A DNA stretch of 64,000 nt from Oxytricha trifallax (Eukaryota > Ciliophora > Spirotrichea > Sporadotrichida > Oxytrichidae). Position 1 is the first letter of the stretch. Every line of letters begins with the position of its first letter. The notes beneath the pieces were generated by a model. It ran no database searches. It was not told the DNA's origin and was given only the letters and a program-made list of their open reading frames with translations. The position numbers and the translations under genes were made by a program. Of this stretch, positions 49,120 through 60,365 are shown piece after piece. Where the stretch lies: NCBI GenBank assembly GCA_000711775.1, contig ARYC01017347.1, positions 56,860 through 120,859 on the forward strand, in the 5' to 3' direction.

Positions 49120-51833
49120 ATGCTGAGCCCTGATAACAGAGTGTCTTATGACATAATACCCTTCCTCTCATCCGAGACAGTCGAGCTGGACATGCAGTAG
49201 CTCTCTCCCAACATGCAGGCGTACTTCGCGCCCACTCACATTCTCGACGCCACCATCTTCGAGGCCATGCTCCGCTGCATCCTGGACAACATGACCGTTG
49301 GTGTGAGATCAAAGAAGGAGATTCACAACGTGGTGGCCACCATCTTCGGCGACAATGTCACCAGCCACCACAGGGAGATCGTCGAGCACAGCATTGAGAT
49401 GCGGGCGGCCGTTAGAAAGCTCACATTTCCTCCAGAAGGCACATACATGTGCGAAGGGGGCAACGATGAAACCATGGATCAGACCTTGCGATCGCGAACG
49501 ACACTACCAAATAGGGCAGACACGCCCGAGGTCAGAGGTGGGGGCCCTTTGTAAACCTTATAGTAGAAGATGACAACTGCAACCACTAAAAACATCTCTG
49601 ATGTGGGCCCTATTCATGATATAAGAGATCAGTTGGAGACGACGCCCTCAGCTAAGCCTGGTGGAGGATGTGGAGATCCCCTACCTGGGCACTCATCGTT
49701 GGGTGCTTTGCCTCCAGATCTGAGCAAGAAATTGAACAACCTGTTAGAACAAATCGAAAAAAAAAGAAATAAGTAATAAACTGCAAACCTATACACAGAT
49801 AACCGTTAGGAAACCAATCTCTGCCTCAGAGGAAATTTCAGAGATTAACGGACACTCAACTACAGGATATGTATGTGAGGGCGTCTAGAGACCAAAAGCA
49901 TCTCTAGGAGTACTATCTAATGACCCTGTCCATGCTTACAGCTGCTGAGAGGAGGGAACAGGAAGCCCAGAGAGAGCAGGTGAACCTGATCATGCTTGGA
50001 TTGGATGCCATCAAGAGGTCTCGAGAGTCGAGGCTGAAAGATAAGGCAAGGAATCACTCTTGCTGTTAGCATCACTTCGCGAGGTCAAGGATGTTTCAAA
50101 GAACCATGTACTAAAAGCATTCTATGTACTGCCTATTGAAGCCAGAAGTTAACGGCTACATCTCAACTGCCATTAACAAGCTGCGTCCCCTGGTAGAGAG
50201 GCTCATAAATTCGTCTCATGATGCCATGTCTTTGCAAATGTCGAGGCTCTTTAAGGACACGCTGCAAACGAATAAGTTCTCAAAGCGTACTTTGAGATTG
50301 GTCCATGCAAGTAGGGAGTATGCCAGGACACATAGAATGAATTCAAGCAACTAAGCACGCTAAGCTAATGGTGACAATACTACGACCTAGAAGGTGTACA
50401 AGACCTTGTGGGGAATGGACTAATCTGGGGGCTCAGGCCGCATCCCTATTAGAAATCCTGACAAAGCTACAAAGGAGTCATCACAAACCTTAGCCTTAAG
50501 TCATTCCGAGAATGACCTCAAAGGAAAAGACTTGCCTAATACATAGTCAACTTAAAGACTTCCTATTGAATCCCTCTTAAACCCCAATGAAGAGAATACT
50601 GCTGCCTAGAAGAATGTGGAGGCAGTACGAATTACTACTAGCAACATGATCTATTCCAAGTATGTTTCAAAAACACTCATCACTACTAATGGTCTTCGAA
50701 GTCGAATGTCGTCAATAATGAAGATACTAAAGAGCCTGAAGCTACAAGAAGATGGCTCCGACGACTGGAAGGTTCCACTCATCAAGCTGTTCAGAGAGAC
50801 AATCTCAGAGTGGCGCCAGGTCCTGAAATCAAAAAAGCATGATGTCAACCAATAACTCATTTCACAGGAGCGGCTGCCAAACGAATGGTAGCTGCTTGAT
50901 ATGAAGGACATTCTCGACCCCATTGCTCAGAAGCAGATAACAAAGAAAGAGAGAATGCTCAAAAATGTGTCTTCCAATTTAAACAAGCCCAAGCGTACAT
51001 CTAGAGGAATAGCTTTCCTACTTAAACAACAGGAAGCTCTGTATGACACCATCAACAGCACACTGGAAGGCATGGAGAGCTTCACTTAGCATGCTTTCGC
51101 TGCGAATTAGGACCTCAAACTGGCCCAAGTCTTATGCATGGAAATGATTGTGAAGAATGCCTGTCTGGACTCCAAGATCAAGGCACCAAAGGTGGAAGAC
51201 TCGCACAATGCTCTGGGAAAAGGGAAGGTGATGACGGGCTGGTAGGTCAACTACAGAATGGAGTGCCTTCTGAAGGCTATGCGACAGTTGGAGCACCACG
51301 CCTCGTACGCGTTGAATGGGCATTCAATAAGAATCTCCACAGTCAAAATCGCATCCTCATGGCTGGAATCCCCACCTGATGAAATTGAAAAGTTTCTCGA
51401 GTGTGAGCGTCTTCAATCGAACCCCCTTCATGTGTCGTTCATTGGAGAGAGCAACATAAAGGCAATCATGGCCTCGCAAGCCTTCCTGCTGCAGGATGAT
51501 GATAGTCGCGAGATAGTCTTCAACAAAGAGCTTTGCTTAAAGTACTAATACCAAAAGAACACCAAGAAGACCATGCCAGATCATCACGTTGTCACTGACA
51601 ATTCCAAGAGTGAACAGTTATGTTAATCCCTCCTTGAAGTTGATACTCAAGAAGAACCTCACATCATTAGCTTGCAACTCCCATAACTAGCTAAGAGGCA
51701 CAACGACCTTGACATCAGTGCTCTGGAAAGTATTGTTGCTGCAGAAGCTACACTCTCAAGGCACGATTAGAGAGATGTTGGGGGATAAGAGGCAGGAGAC
51801 CAACATGGAGTCAACAATAGGGTAGCCTAGTGA
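49120..51833 (+). CDS. large unknown transposon protein, one frame change at an A9 run
   Basis: The ATG at 49120 (MLSPDNRVSYDIIPFLSSE) opens a frame that stays coding to about 49800. At the nine-A run 49757-49765 the coding signal moves by one base into a second frame, which then has no TGA for over 2 kb until 51831-51833. The two parts together give roughly 900 residues. It is mainly helical and charged, with segments such as NKLRPLVERLINSSHDAM and REYARTHRM. I see no zinc finger, nuclease or polymerase motif. A homopolymer indel (real or a sequencing error) or programmed slippage would explain the shift. Function unknown; it converges on the next ORF. Confidence 0.65.
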
Positions 51834-52287
51834 TTATCCCCAGTGAGTATGAAGCAGGTAGTAGTAAAATGTACCTACAGTGAGCTGCATTATTTATATT
51901 TACGTTAAGCAAATAATTAAACTTAAAACACTCTACTTCTAACACTTTCATGCACACAATAATGATCACTATACTCTACCTAAGTACCCATCACTAATTG
52001 CAAACTAAAACAAACCCTAGTATACTAATCTAGCTTCGTATAATTACTCATTCAAACCCCTAAGAAACGGACGGCAAAGTAAGAAATAATCAGCATTCGA
52101 CAAACTGGTGAGTGAAAAATTAGATGTGGAAGTAAAAGCAATGATGCTTATAAAATTGGGAGGATCAAATAAGTCACACACAATGTCCTTGGTGATGGAG
52201 GAGGAATGGTCTGTTTGCACATTAGCCTCAAAATCATGATGCCTGCATGAACCCAAGTTTTCCTTAAATCCATGCCAGTGAATTACT
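51834..52287. other. spacer between convergent transposon ORFs
   Basis: About 450 bases separate two convergent stops. Composition falls back toward AT-rich in 51890-52020. A short reverse-strand open stretch at 52044-52256 is open in one frame but ends at TGA and has no family features. Confidence 0.5.
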
Positions 52288-53117
52288 TCAAATGTTGAAT
52301 AGGGTCTTATTGAGACTCTGTGACTGCAATGGTTGACCTTCCTGCAGCTGCATCGGCTATCTATTTTCGCTCATGGAGTTCATCATTCGTGGCAGCTGCC
52401 TCTACTGTGATGTTTGGTTGTGATCCATCTTGAGTCTCTTCACTTGGAGCATGTAGTCATGCTTATCATGGCGCAACAGACGCTCCTCATCCTTAATCTC
52501 CTCAAGCTCTTCCTGGGTGCGTCGACGCTTTGATGTTGCTTCAGCATTGACACTGCTCGTCCATTACCCTCTGATGGAAATATAATTAAGAGAGTAGTTC
52601 TTACAGGGTATATTCATGCACCTTGCGAGGGCATCAGCGAACTCGGGCCTCATGCTCACATTGAGCTGCCTCTGCTCAATTTAGCGAGCACTCCTCTTTT
52701 AAAGAGCAGTATCTATTCGCTCCTTAAGCTGGTCGGGTATGACCGTGTTCAGTACATCCCCTAACCATTGCCGGTCTATCTTCTTCCAGTCCCTGGGGTC
52801 CGGGAGGAACTGGAGTACATCCTAATACTGCATCGCCATGTCAAGGAGATTTCTCACTGTGAGGTCTTCATGGAATGGAATAGCAGACACCTTGACATGG
52901 TCCCTTCGAATGTACTATAAATTGGTAAGTAAAACGAAAACAAAACATGGGTCCTTACATTCTTCTCACCCTTGATAATTGCGCTCAGGAAGTAGGAGTT
53001 CGTCTGCTTCAGGCCGGGCAGATGGGCCACCCCATCCTAGGTCAAGAAGAGATGCATGTCCCTCTTGCTACTAAGCTTGGTCTGCACATCAAGAAAACTC
53101 AGCTACTGCTACGACAT
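52288..53117 (-). CDS. unknown transposon protein with one intron, about 260 aa
   Basis: The ATG is at 53117-53115 (MSQQQLSFLDVQTKLSSKR) and TGA at 52290-52288. A 44-nt GT-AG intron (52915-52958) sits at a codon boundary. The product begins with a compact alpha/beta-looking domain (KQTNSYFLSAIIKG; after the intron YIRRDHVKVSAIPFHEDL), then a helical part (WLGDVLNTVIPDQLKERID). A Lys/Arg/Glu coiled coil (TQEELEEIKDEERLL) and a Gln/Ser-rich tail follow. I do not recognise it. It is divergent from the transposase, with 123 bp between starts that probably serve both. It is an intact reading frame, in contrast to the transposase. Confidence 0.8.
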
Positions 53118-53240
53118 TCTTTTAGTAATTATAATGAGTGAATTACTTCCAGAATCTTGAGTGAGGCATAGGGTGCCTCAAGATTCCTGTGATAAACTAT
53201 TAGGAAGATTCATGGAGTAATTGATATACTATAATATTAG

Positions 53241-54971
53241 ATGAGAATTCGCAATAAGAATACCACTGCCTAATAAAAGAAAGAGAATCGGGCACCATAG
53301 GGAGTCGACAGCAACTATTGGGAGAACTTAGAGAGTAATGGGGGCGAGGCGTCTATAGCTCCTAACGCCAAGATCAAAAAGTGAAAACCCCTATCTAGTG
53401 GATTCAGTGAGGAGAACTTATAGGAGGATTAAGAAGAGCAAAGAGGAAATAAAAAGTCTCAAAAGGACACTGAATTTATAGCCACTGCCTTGATTACCGC
53501 TTGGCTTTCAGATGAAGCTGAGGTCGCCATACTTGTTCATACCCAGGCACAATTGAAATAGCTGAACCATTGTTTGCCCAGGTATGCTAGAATGCTCTGA
53601 ATGAGGATCTAAGCCATTCATATGATCCAAGGGCTCATGCTAAGACGCTCACAACATTGCATAGTGCACTTGACAGTGCTCTTTCTGCTAACTAAATACA
53701 TGCACTCGCAGAGAGGGCCCGGGCCTTGGTCTTTCCAGACCTTGACATTACCATATACAATGGCTTACAGGGACCCATTGAAGACCACTCTATGGAGGAG
53801 GTGCTGGGATCTTAAAAGGGAGACTCATTCACTAAATATGAAGTCATAGATAAACCAACTTCTGTATGCTTTCCTTGCATCACTAATGACCTCCGCTAGG
53901 CTAAAGATAGGTATGATGAAAGGCAGTGAGAACAAGAGTAGCATTGCCTGTATCGTTTGGTAAGGTTCCTCTGTAATCAAGGGGTATTGCCCTACAAGAT
54001 ATCACGCATCATTGGTATAGGCAAGTCCAAGGTACTATAAGTACTTCAAGATTCTGAATAGCAAATAGATCCCAGAGTAGTGGTAAAACGAGGCAGGCGA
54101 CCAAAAGAGATTCCTTCAGATATCCAAATCTTCATCAAGAGAACCATTGCAGACTAGAAGTCTGTGGTGACCATCAAGAATCTACAGTGGCAAATCAATA
54201 GATACAGGAGCTTTGATATCTCGCGTCACAGTCTGCAAACCTTCCTTAAGCGAGACCTGCACCTTACATATCACAAAGTGTACCCCTTGAGTCCTAACCA
54301 TAACAAGATGAGGGCGAAGCTGCAAAGACAGCTTGCAGCAAGTGCCTTCATTAGTGGCTTGTGCGATGGCAAAGAGATAATTAATGTCGATGAGGCCATC
54401 ATACAGTGCACAGACTACCGCAAGTATTCATGGGCGCCTCCTAATGTTCACACAATGTAGTCTTCCAGCAAACGCATGAGTCGAGTCACCGTGACCGCAG
54501 CCGCATCTAGTACTGGGAACATGCTCTTTCAAGTTTCTCATGGCTATACCACGTCCTAGACATTTGTTCACTTCATTACCAAGCTGTTTGACCACCTGAA
54601 TGCTGTAAACCACAACTGGCGAAGCAAAAAAATCATACTGATCGACAATGCTCCCTATCACCGGGCCTCGTACACGACTTCAATGATTAAGGACTTCAAT
54701 GCTCCTTACTTGTTTCTTGGACCTTACTAATTTACGATGGCCCCTGTAGAGAAGGTATTTCGTCAAATTAAGAGCGCAGATCTCAATCCATGCTAATATC
54801 CTGTTTCCACTAAGTAATCTCACATATCGTAACCCTTATAGGAAGCAACTGCGCGAGTACATCGCACACCTGGCCCTCCTAATCTCGCAGATGGACAGGC
54901 AATGGCTTCAGCGCGAGTTCCAGAGGACCCTGGTCGCGGCCCTGGACCACTTGAGCTTGAGGAATGTCTGA
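53241..54971 (+). pseudogene. Tc1/mariner-superfamily DD34E transposase, apparently damaged
   Basis: From the ATG at 53241 the frame meets TGA at 53382-53384, continues coding beyond it, and shifts frame at about 53530. It meets TGA again at 53927-53929, then runs cleanly to TGA 54969-54971. The clean part has a helix-turn-helix (ISRIIGIGKSKVLQVLQ), a GRPK-like basic motif (KRGRRPKEIPS) and a second HTH. The catalytic domain has D in IINVDEAII, D in ILIDNAPYH and E in MAPVEKVFRQIK; the last two are spaced by exactly 34 residues. A 28-nt intron (54814-54841) precedes the C-terminus. The catalytic triad is intact but the N-terminal part is not translatable as it stands, unless TGA is read through or short IESs intervene. 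Confidence 0.85.
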
Positions 54972-55320
54972 TTAAAACTCTCTAAGTTGATATGGTATTC
55001 AAGATTTCCATAATTCAGCCCAACATTTCGACCCCAATAATGATCTCAAATTATCTCGGCCCCTGGGATAGATGTCTGAGTCGGACATTCCATTTCCGTA
55101 AAATGAAATATGGAGAATCGCGTGGTGCCCCTGCCACCCCCTCAAGAGAAAAATTCTTTTTTGTCATCGTTTGCAATACCGTTTGCCAAAAAATCAAATG
55201 TTGAAAATTTGAGGTAAGTATTTTTGATCAGACCTATTAAATTAATACCGCTTAATTACACTAAATTAACGACTATTTATAATATATTAGTTTTAACATT
55301 TGAATTTAATTAGACAAAAC
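54972..55320. other. spacer upstream of the chromodomain ORF
   Basis: About 350 bases without a convincing gene. The last 100 bases are AT-rich and presumably hold the promoter of the following ORF. Confidence 0.5.
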
Positions 55321-57725
55321 ATGGCACCAAAACCCCAACCCAAGAAACAGAAGAAGCCCAGAAAGCATGTATTGACCTTAAGGAGGAAGAAGAAGCAGAA
55401 CCTCCATCAACTCGCTGCTATTCACGACGCTATACTCGAAGACGGAGTGCTCAAGGTGCAGGTGAGCTGGCAAGGGTACAACGATGCAGACCGTGACTGG
55501 ATTCCCGACTCAGATTGTCAAGGCGCTGGAGCTAAGAAGATGGTGGATGACTACCTTGACAAACATAAACCCCAACTACTCTCCAATGTCCAATGGAACA
55601 AGCTCTACAAGAGTCGCATCAAGGGCCCAAACCCCGTTGTTGTGCAAGACGTCTCTCCTGAGGTAGTGGATCTTACTCAGTGCTTTACAGGATGCAAACC
55701 CACTCCAACCAAAATTGCGCCGATTGCCACCTTCTCTCCTGAGCAAGTACGATCACTCGCCACCATTCTGAATGAGCTTGCAGACAGAGAAGTTAAGTGT
55801 GACGTCCCTACACATTTCACTATTTCTTCAAATGAAGAGAGCGAGGACTCTCTTGCCCCTCTCGATGACTATGAGACCTCCTACAAAAACTTTTGGAACT
55901 GGAAAACAAAAGCTAAAATTACAGGCTTCTGCGAGGTAGATGAGATTGACTACTCGACGATGAAAGCAGAGACCAGAGAGGAATTCTCAAACAGCAAGTT
56001 GGATGAAGTTCTCAACACACTTGGACAGATTCAACTGTACCCAGCAGACGTCGAATAGCTATCAATGTTCGACTTATTCAAGGAGGCTCTCTGGCACCCA
56101 GGTTATCAGGATTAGTCTCTCAACGCCTGTCTCATTCACGCAGTGAACATGATGGTCGGAGGCCCATTGTTCGATGTTGCCTCCAAGTTTACACAATTGT
56201 ACCTCTCGAGAACACACATGGCAAAGCTCAGAGAGCCTGAAGCGAGGTGGGAGCATGGATACTCTCTCAAGAACCTCAAGCACCTCATCTACGATCACCA
56301 AAGGAAATGCTGGCTCAGTCCTCACATGGTTTAAGTGATCACTGGACAAGTTCTTAGAAATGTGCAGGCATGCAAACATGGCGGCCTCTACAGCTATCTT
56401 GAAGCTCAATCGAAACACACACGCTTCTTCTTCCAGATGATGGACGAGATCACTGTCAAGGAGAATGGCAAGGAAGAAACCCGTGAGCAGCTGCATGCAG
56501 GAGTAATCGCGAAGGTCGACAACTAGTGGCATATACTTGACAGCGCTGAGCGTTGGCCTATCACAGTCGAGGAATGCAACAGACTTGCAAACAAATGGCT
56601 GAAAGGAGTCAAGTGTTTGAGCTTGAGCGCTTTAGTTAAAGATAACCCTCCAAAAGAAAAGATGAAGGCTTTCATGAGAGAGTGGGAGCGAATTCTTACA
56701 GGAAATGCTATCTATACCAGAGATCGCAAGAAGAGAGCATGCAAGAGCAAGAGAAAAATGACAAGAAAATGCGACCGCAAACAACTCCAACGAGAGGGTA
56801 GTCGCCAGTATCGCAATTCGTCCTGTGAACCTATGGAACCAAAGCCAAGAACATCACATGATGAGCAGCAGTTAGGCAAGAGGAGTGACAGTCGCAAGGA
56901 GATAGAAGCAAAGGCAGTTCGCAACATCAAGGGTGAGATGATTCGAGAGGCTAAGAGATAAAAACATTCTCAGGATGACAAGACCACCAGCTCCCAGGAA
57001 GAGGCCAAGATCATGCAGTCCCTCCTCCAAGTCAGAGATCAGCTAGCTCTAATTCACGAGTACAGACATCACCTCGCGTCATTTCCAGAGCTGCCCAGGG
57101 TCAACGAAGTCATGAGAAGATCGGGGGCACCCGCAGCTCACGAGGCTGAGGCAATCATGGCATGGCACTGGCAGGTGGTAACAGGAGCACGCTCAGATCT
57201 CCAACACTTCAAGCAGGAGATCGATCAATCGTTGAAGAAGAGCAACCCCGGCCTCTACAAGAAGCTCACTCCCCAGTCAAAGATCCAAGAGATACAGGAC
57301 CGCCTGCAGCTTATACAGGAGAACTCCGAAGACCAGCTGCACACATTCCTCAGGAAGATCTTCGCCAAGTGTCCCCTGCTCCCAGAGAAGATCCTCACCC
57401 TCCTCGCGAAGTAGTGCGAGACCCTGGAGGCGGGCAAGCTCCTTGCCTGGTACACCGCGAACATCAAGCCGTAGGCAGAGGAGATCAGACGAGGCATGTA
57501 CTCCCAAGTGCATCAGTAGTCAGTGAAAGCCGTCATTGAAGAGATTGATTAGTAGTTTAATTAGTAAGTAAAACTTGTAATTAGATTAATTGCATATAAT
57601 TGGTTATTGGTACATTTATTTTTCATTTCTCCCAAATCTTTAATTCTTTTAATATATCCTTCGTTATATTATTATATTATAGATAATTTTATTATTAAAT
57701 TAGATAGAAACTTGCTCTGGGGTGA
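55321..57725 (+). CDS. chromodomain plus Josephin-like cysteine protease protein of the transposon
   Basis: The ATG at 55321 follows an AT-rich leader. Residues about 1-30 are very basic (KKQKKPRKHVLTLRRKKKQ). Residues about 35-85 form a chromodomain-like unit with VSWQGYNDADRDWIPD and a closing helix VDDYLDKHK. Residues about 255-425 resemble Josephin deubiquitinases. C270 and H273 lie in NACLIHAVNMM, like the ataxin-3 CxxHxxN helix. H392 precedes GVIAKVDNQWHILDS, in which D407 is 15 residues after H392, the same spacing as ataxin-3 H119-N134. A Lys/Arg-rich region and a long helical C-terminus (to about residue 747) follow. The end is uncertain: a GT-AG intron (57564-57682) gives TGA at 57723-57725, while without splicing the frame runs on past 58 kb. 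No frame break was found. Confidence 0.75.
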
Positions 57726-59252
57726 AATGTAACGAACCTTTACCAAGTCTATATAGAGCTCTCTCCCCTACCTAGTCCATAAGGGCTAAGAAAGGGAACG
57801 CTGCTGGGCAACTGGCAGCGAATCCTCTGATGAGCAAATGATCATCGAGGACAGCTAGAATGTATTTTTCTACAAAAAAAAGTTATCAGAGTCGGATTAA
57901 GACTCATCTCAGGATATGGATGATAGGTACTACTACTAAATACTAATCAAACAAAAGACCCATAACCTAAGTCATACTTTTGAGCTTTGCTAGAAGATAA
58001 TATAACCTCACTCTAACAAACTTAGCCACAAATAAATCATGATTGATGATGAACAAATCAGAAATCAATACATGGATTTAAGCAACTTTGCCAAAAATTT
58101 CCTAGCCAACAACAGCAAACAAAACCTCAACCCACCATCTGAAGAAGATTGGACCTCAGATGAAGATGATGAGGAAGAAGAAGATGAGGAAGAAGCTTAC
58201 CTAGCCTTTGAAAGAGAACAACTCTACTACTTAAGAAAAGATACTACTATAAACTTAAACTGTCCTAAAAGAAGAGGAAAAAAGCTTCAAAACACAACAC
58301 CCAAAGACCCCTATACCAAAACCCCATTGTGGAAGATGTGGAAAGATAAAGAACTTTTGAGGTAACACAAAAGCTACCTAACTTTAAAGACAACACTGTA
58401 ATACAACCACAGTAATACAAACTTCAATTTTTCAATTCAAGCAAATCCAACTCACCGAAAACAGAGACTTAACCCAACCCCATTTGCCAACTCCCAATGT
58501 AGCACACAGTACCTATTTACTTAACAAAGATATTAGAGGAATCACTCCAACTGACCTCCAAGATATGCTAAGAATCACCCAGAAATTCTAACTAGGTAAT
58601 ACCAAAGGTACTAGATACTATACCAGAACCTAAGGTACTTAATAGGGAACTGGACATCAGAAATCCCGTCTGAACAGAAACTGCTCATAATCTAATCATA
58701 ATTCAATAGAAGATATAAACCTCATACATATACTAATGTATAAAAGGATTAAACCAGATATTCTTTTGGAAACAACAAGAGTTTAATAAATACTTTCTGA
58801 AAGTGTCATGTACAAAACAATGAAACAAGACATAAGATACAAACTACTCTAGAAACTTATTAACTCCAAAAACAGTAATCAGGACCCAAGATTTGAATAA
58901 TGGGAAATCCAATTACTTAACTAACTAAGTTCCATATACTAAGGTGAACTTTAATTAAGAAGCTTACAAGAGAGAGCACTTCTCACCAACGATAAAGACG
59001 GTTCATAAGAAAAATTCAACGTTGGTCTATCTCTTCCAAAATTAAACAGCCAACTTTCCAACTCAGAAAGAGACAGAGAAAGGAAAACAGAAAGAAAAAG
59101 AAATGGCTTCAGAAGATGACAGAGAAGAAGAAAATTAAGATGAATTTTTAGTGAGACAGTTAATGCCCAAATTTACTTATAATCACTTGAACTTGTAAAA
59201 GGGCTTGTCCCTTACATTTATTAAACATATACAAGATCGGGGGTCCCTTGAG
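57726..59252 (+). CDS. unidentified coding patch, possibly a second mobile element
   Basis: A TGA-free frame from about 57730 to 58551 encodes an acidic Ser-rich protein: ESSDEQMIIEDSQNVFFYKK, then MIDDEQIRNQYMDLSNFAKN at 58039 and an Asp/Glu run. Coding character then continues in other frames: STYLLNKDIRGITPTDLQ near 58500-58570, LQERALLTNDKDGSQEK near 58960-59010, and DEFLVRQLMPKFTYN near 59140-59180. Short GT-AG intervals such as one starting at about 58362 could link them. No reverse transcriptase, integrase or transposase motif is visible. The patch is denser in GC than the flanks and ends in an (ATT)n run, which would suit a retroelement fragment. It could equally be an IES-interrupted gene. 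Confidence 0.4.
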
Positions 59253-59268
59253 ACCTCAATGTGATCTA

Positions 59269-59296
59269 ATTATTATTATTATTATTATTATATTAT
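59269..59296. repeat. (ATT)n microsatellite
   Basis: About nine ATT units, closing the GC-denser patch. Such trinucleotide tails are typical 3' ends of some non-LTR retroelements, but no reverse transcriptase is present. Confidence 0.9.
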
Positions 59297-59299
59297 AGA

Positions 59300-60089
59300 T
59301 CAATATCTGGTAACTGGATTTACTATTAATATTTTTTTTATACCCACCATTATTTTAAATCATCATTTGTAATATTTTCATTTGCAAAAGAATATTTCTT
59401 CTTATATTTCGGAGTATCCTCCTAATTCTATCATCAATAATCCAATTTTCATAATCCTCATTCTTTAAGTTAACAATTTTATAGATAAGTTTCTACATCC
59501 CTAAATTCAGTAGATTAATCAGTTTATTTTAAACTTGGCAACTTCCTCAACTTTTTATATAGCCATACGAGTATATGTACCATTAAACAAAGAATATGTG
59601 ATATTAGGCTTATTTATTCTTCAATCTAAATTTTATATTTATCATAAATAAGAAGCTTAAAATTTATAATACAGTTTGATTGATATAATCATTTAAATAA
59701 TTGGATATAAATAATGTAACTTTTAATTGATGGATCTGCAAAAATAAATCAATGCAAAATAAAAAAAACATTCCAATATTAATAAAATTTATTCATTTTT
59801 TCTTATCACTTTTACTTAAAATTAATTCTATTTCTTTAATCATTAAAAAACTAACGTTTCTTGTATTCATATAAGCATTTTTTGTTGTAGTATATATTTT
59901 GTTAGCATTTCATTTTAATCTTATAGTTGCTGTTGAATATTTATTGCAACTTTTTTACCAGTTTGTCATTGCATGTCTAGAATTTATATCAATTAACTTA
60001 TTTATTTTTGCTAGACATTTAAAATAGATTTTTATAACGATTTATTACATTTATATTTTTATAAATAAATTAGTAGTACATAGTGAGAT
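59300..60089. other. AT-rich noncoding stretch
   Basis: No coding block longer than chance was seen on either strand, and no RNA gene. Confidence 0.5.
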
Positions 60090-60352
60090 ATGCGAAATTA
60101 TTTACAATCAGGACTAGGATTACTTCCACTATCCTCCTTTTTGGCTTATAAAGCCCTCTTAGAGACATCTAATGAGTTATTTTAGAGAAATGCTCAAAAA
60201 GTCTAAACTTAAAAGTAAGAACACTATATTAGAATTACTTTAAACAAATTTTGTTCTTTTCAACTTGCTTAAAATAGTAAAAAACTTAATTGGAGATACT
60301 TTTTAGAGACACGTTCTATATGATGCACCCTGTCAAGCAAAGAATTGGTAAA
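60090..60352 (+). CDS. small hypothetical protein in at least two blocks
   Basis: The ATG at 60090 gives MRNYLQSGLGLLPLSSFLAY with an amphipathic or membrane-like N-terminus, then YKALLETSNELFQRNAQKVQ to about 60210. A second coding-like block (DTFYMMHPVKQRIGKNN, about 60310-60352) follows an AT-rich insert. The joining pointer and the stop were not fixed. The family is unknown. Confidence 0.4.
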
Positions 60353-60365
60353 AACAATTAAAAAT

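Larger units (their letters stand above)
49120..57725 (+). mobile_element. TBE-like Tc1/mariner (DD34E) germline transposon, enlarged cargo
   Basis: From about 49.1 to 57.7 kb base composition shifts sharply to higher GC. Four closely packed ORFs use TAA/TAG as Gln: an unknown forward ORF, a reverse ORF with one intron, a Tc1/mariner-superfamily transposase, and a chromodomain-protease ORF. DD34E transposases carried by germline-limited elements are known in hypotrichs as TBE elements, but the TBE elements I know are about 4 kb with three ORFs, so this is a larger relative or a composite. Terminal inverted repeats and the telomere-like ends of TBE were not found, so the limits given are those of the coding part only. 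Confidence 0.75.

Noticed and set aside
51132-51379. Overlapping forward and reverse open stretches
   Set aside because: They lie inside the long TGA-free frame of the first transposon protein and are other-frame shadows.
55321-55345. CCAAAACCCCAA-like telomeric motif
   Set aside because: It lies inside the start of the chromodomain ORF and encodes Pro-Lys-Pro; there is no repeat array, and it is not at an element end, where TBE elements carry telomere-like DNA.
57255-57513. Reverse-strand open stretches of about 80 codons
   Set aside because: They are antisense to the helical C-terminus of the chromodomain-protease ORF, with no family features.
57824-57850. Hammerhead-like CTGATGAG with a good stem-loop
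   Set aside because: The 9-bp stem with a bulged T is real, but the GAAA core and the cleavage-site stem are missing, so it is not a hammerhead ribozyme.
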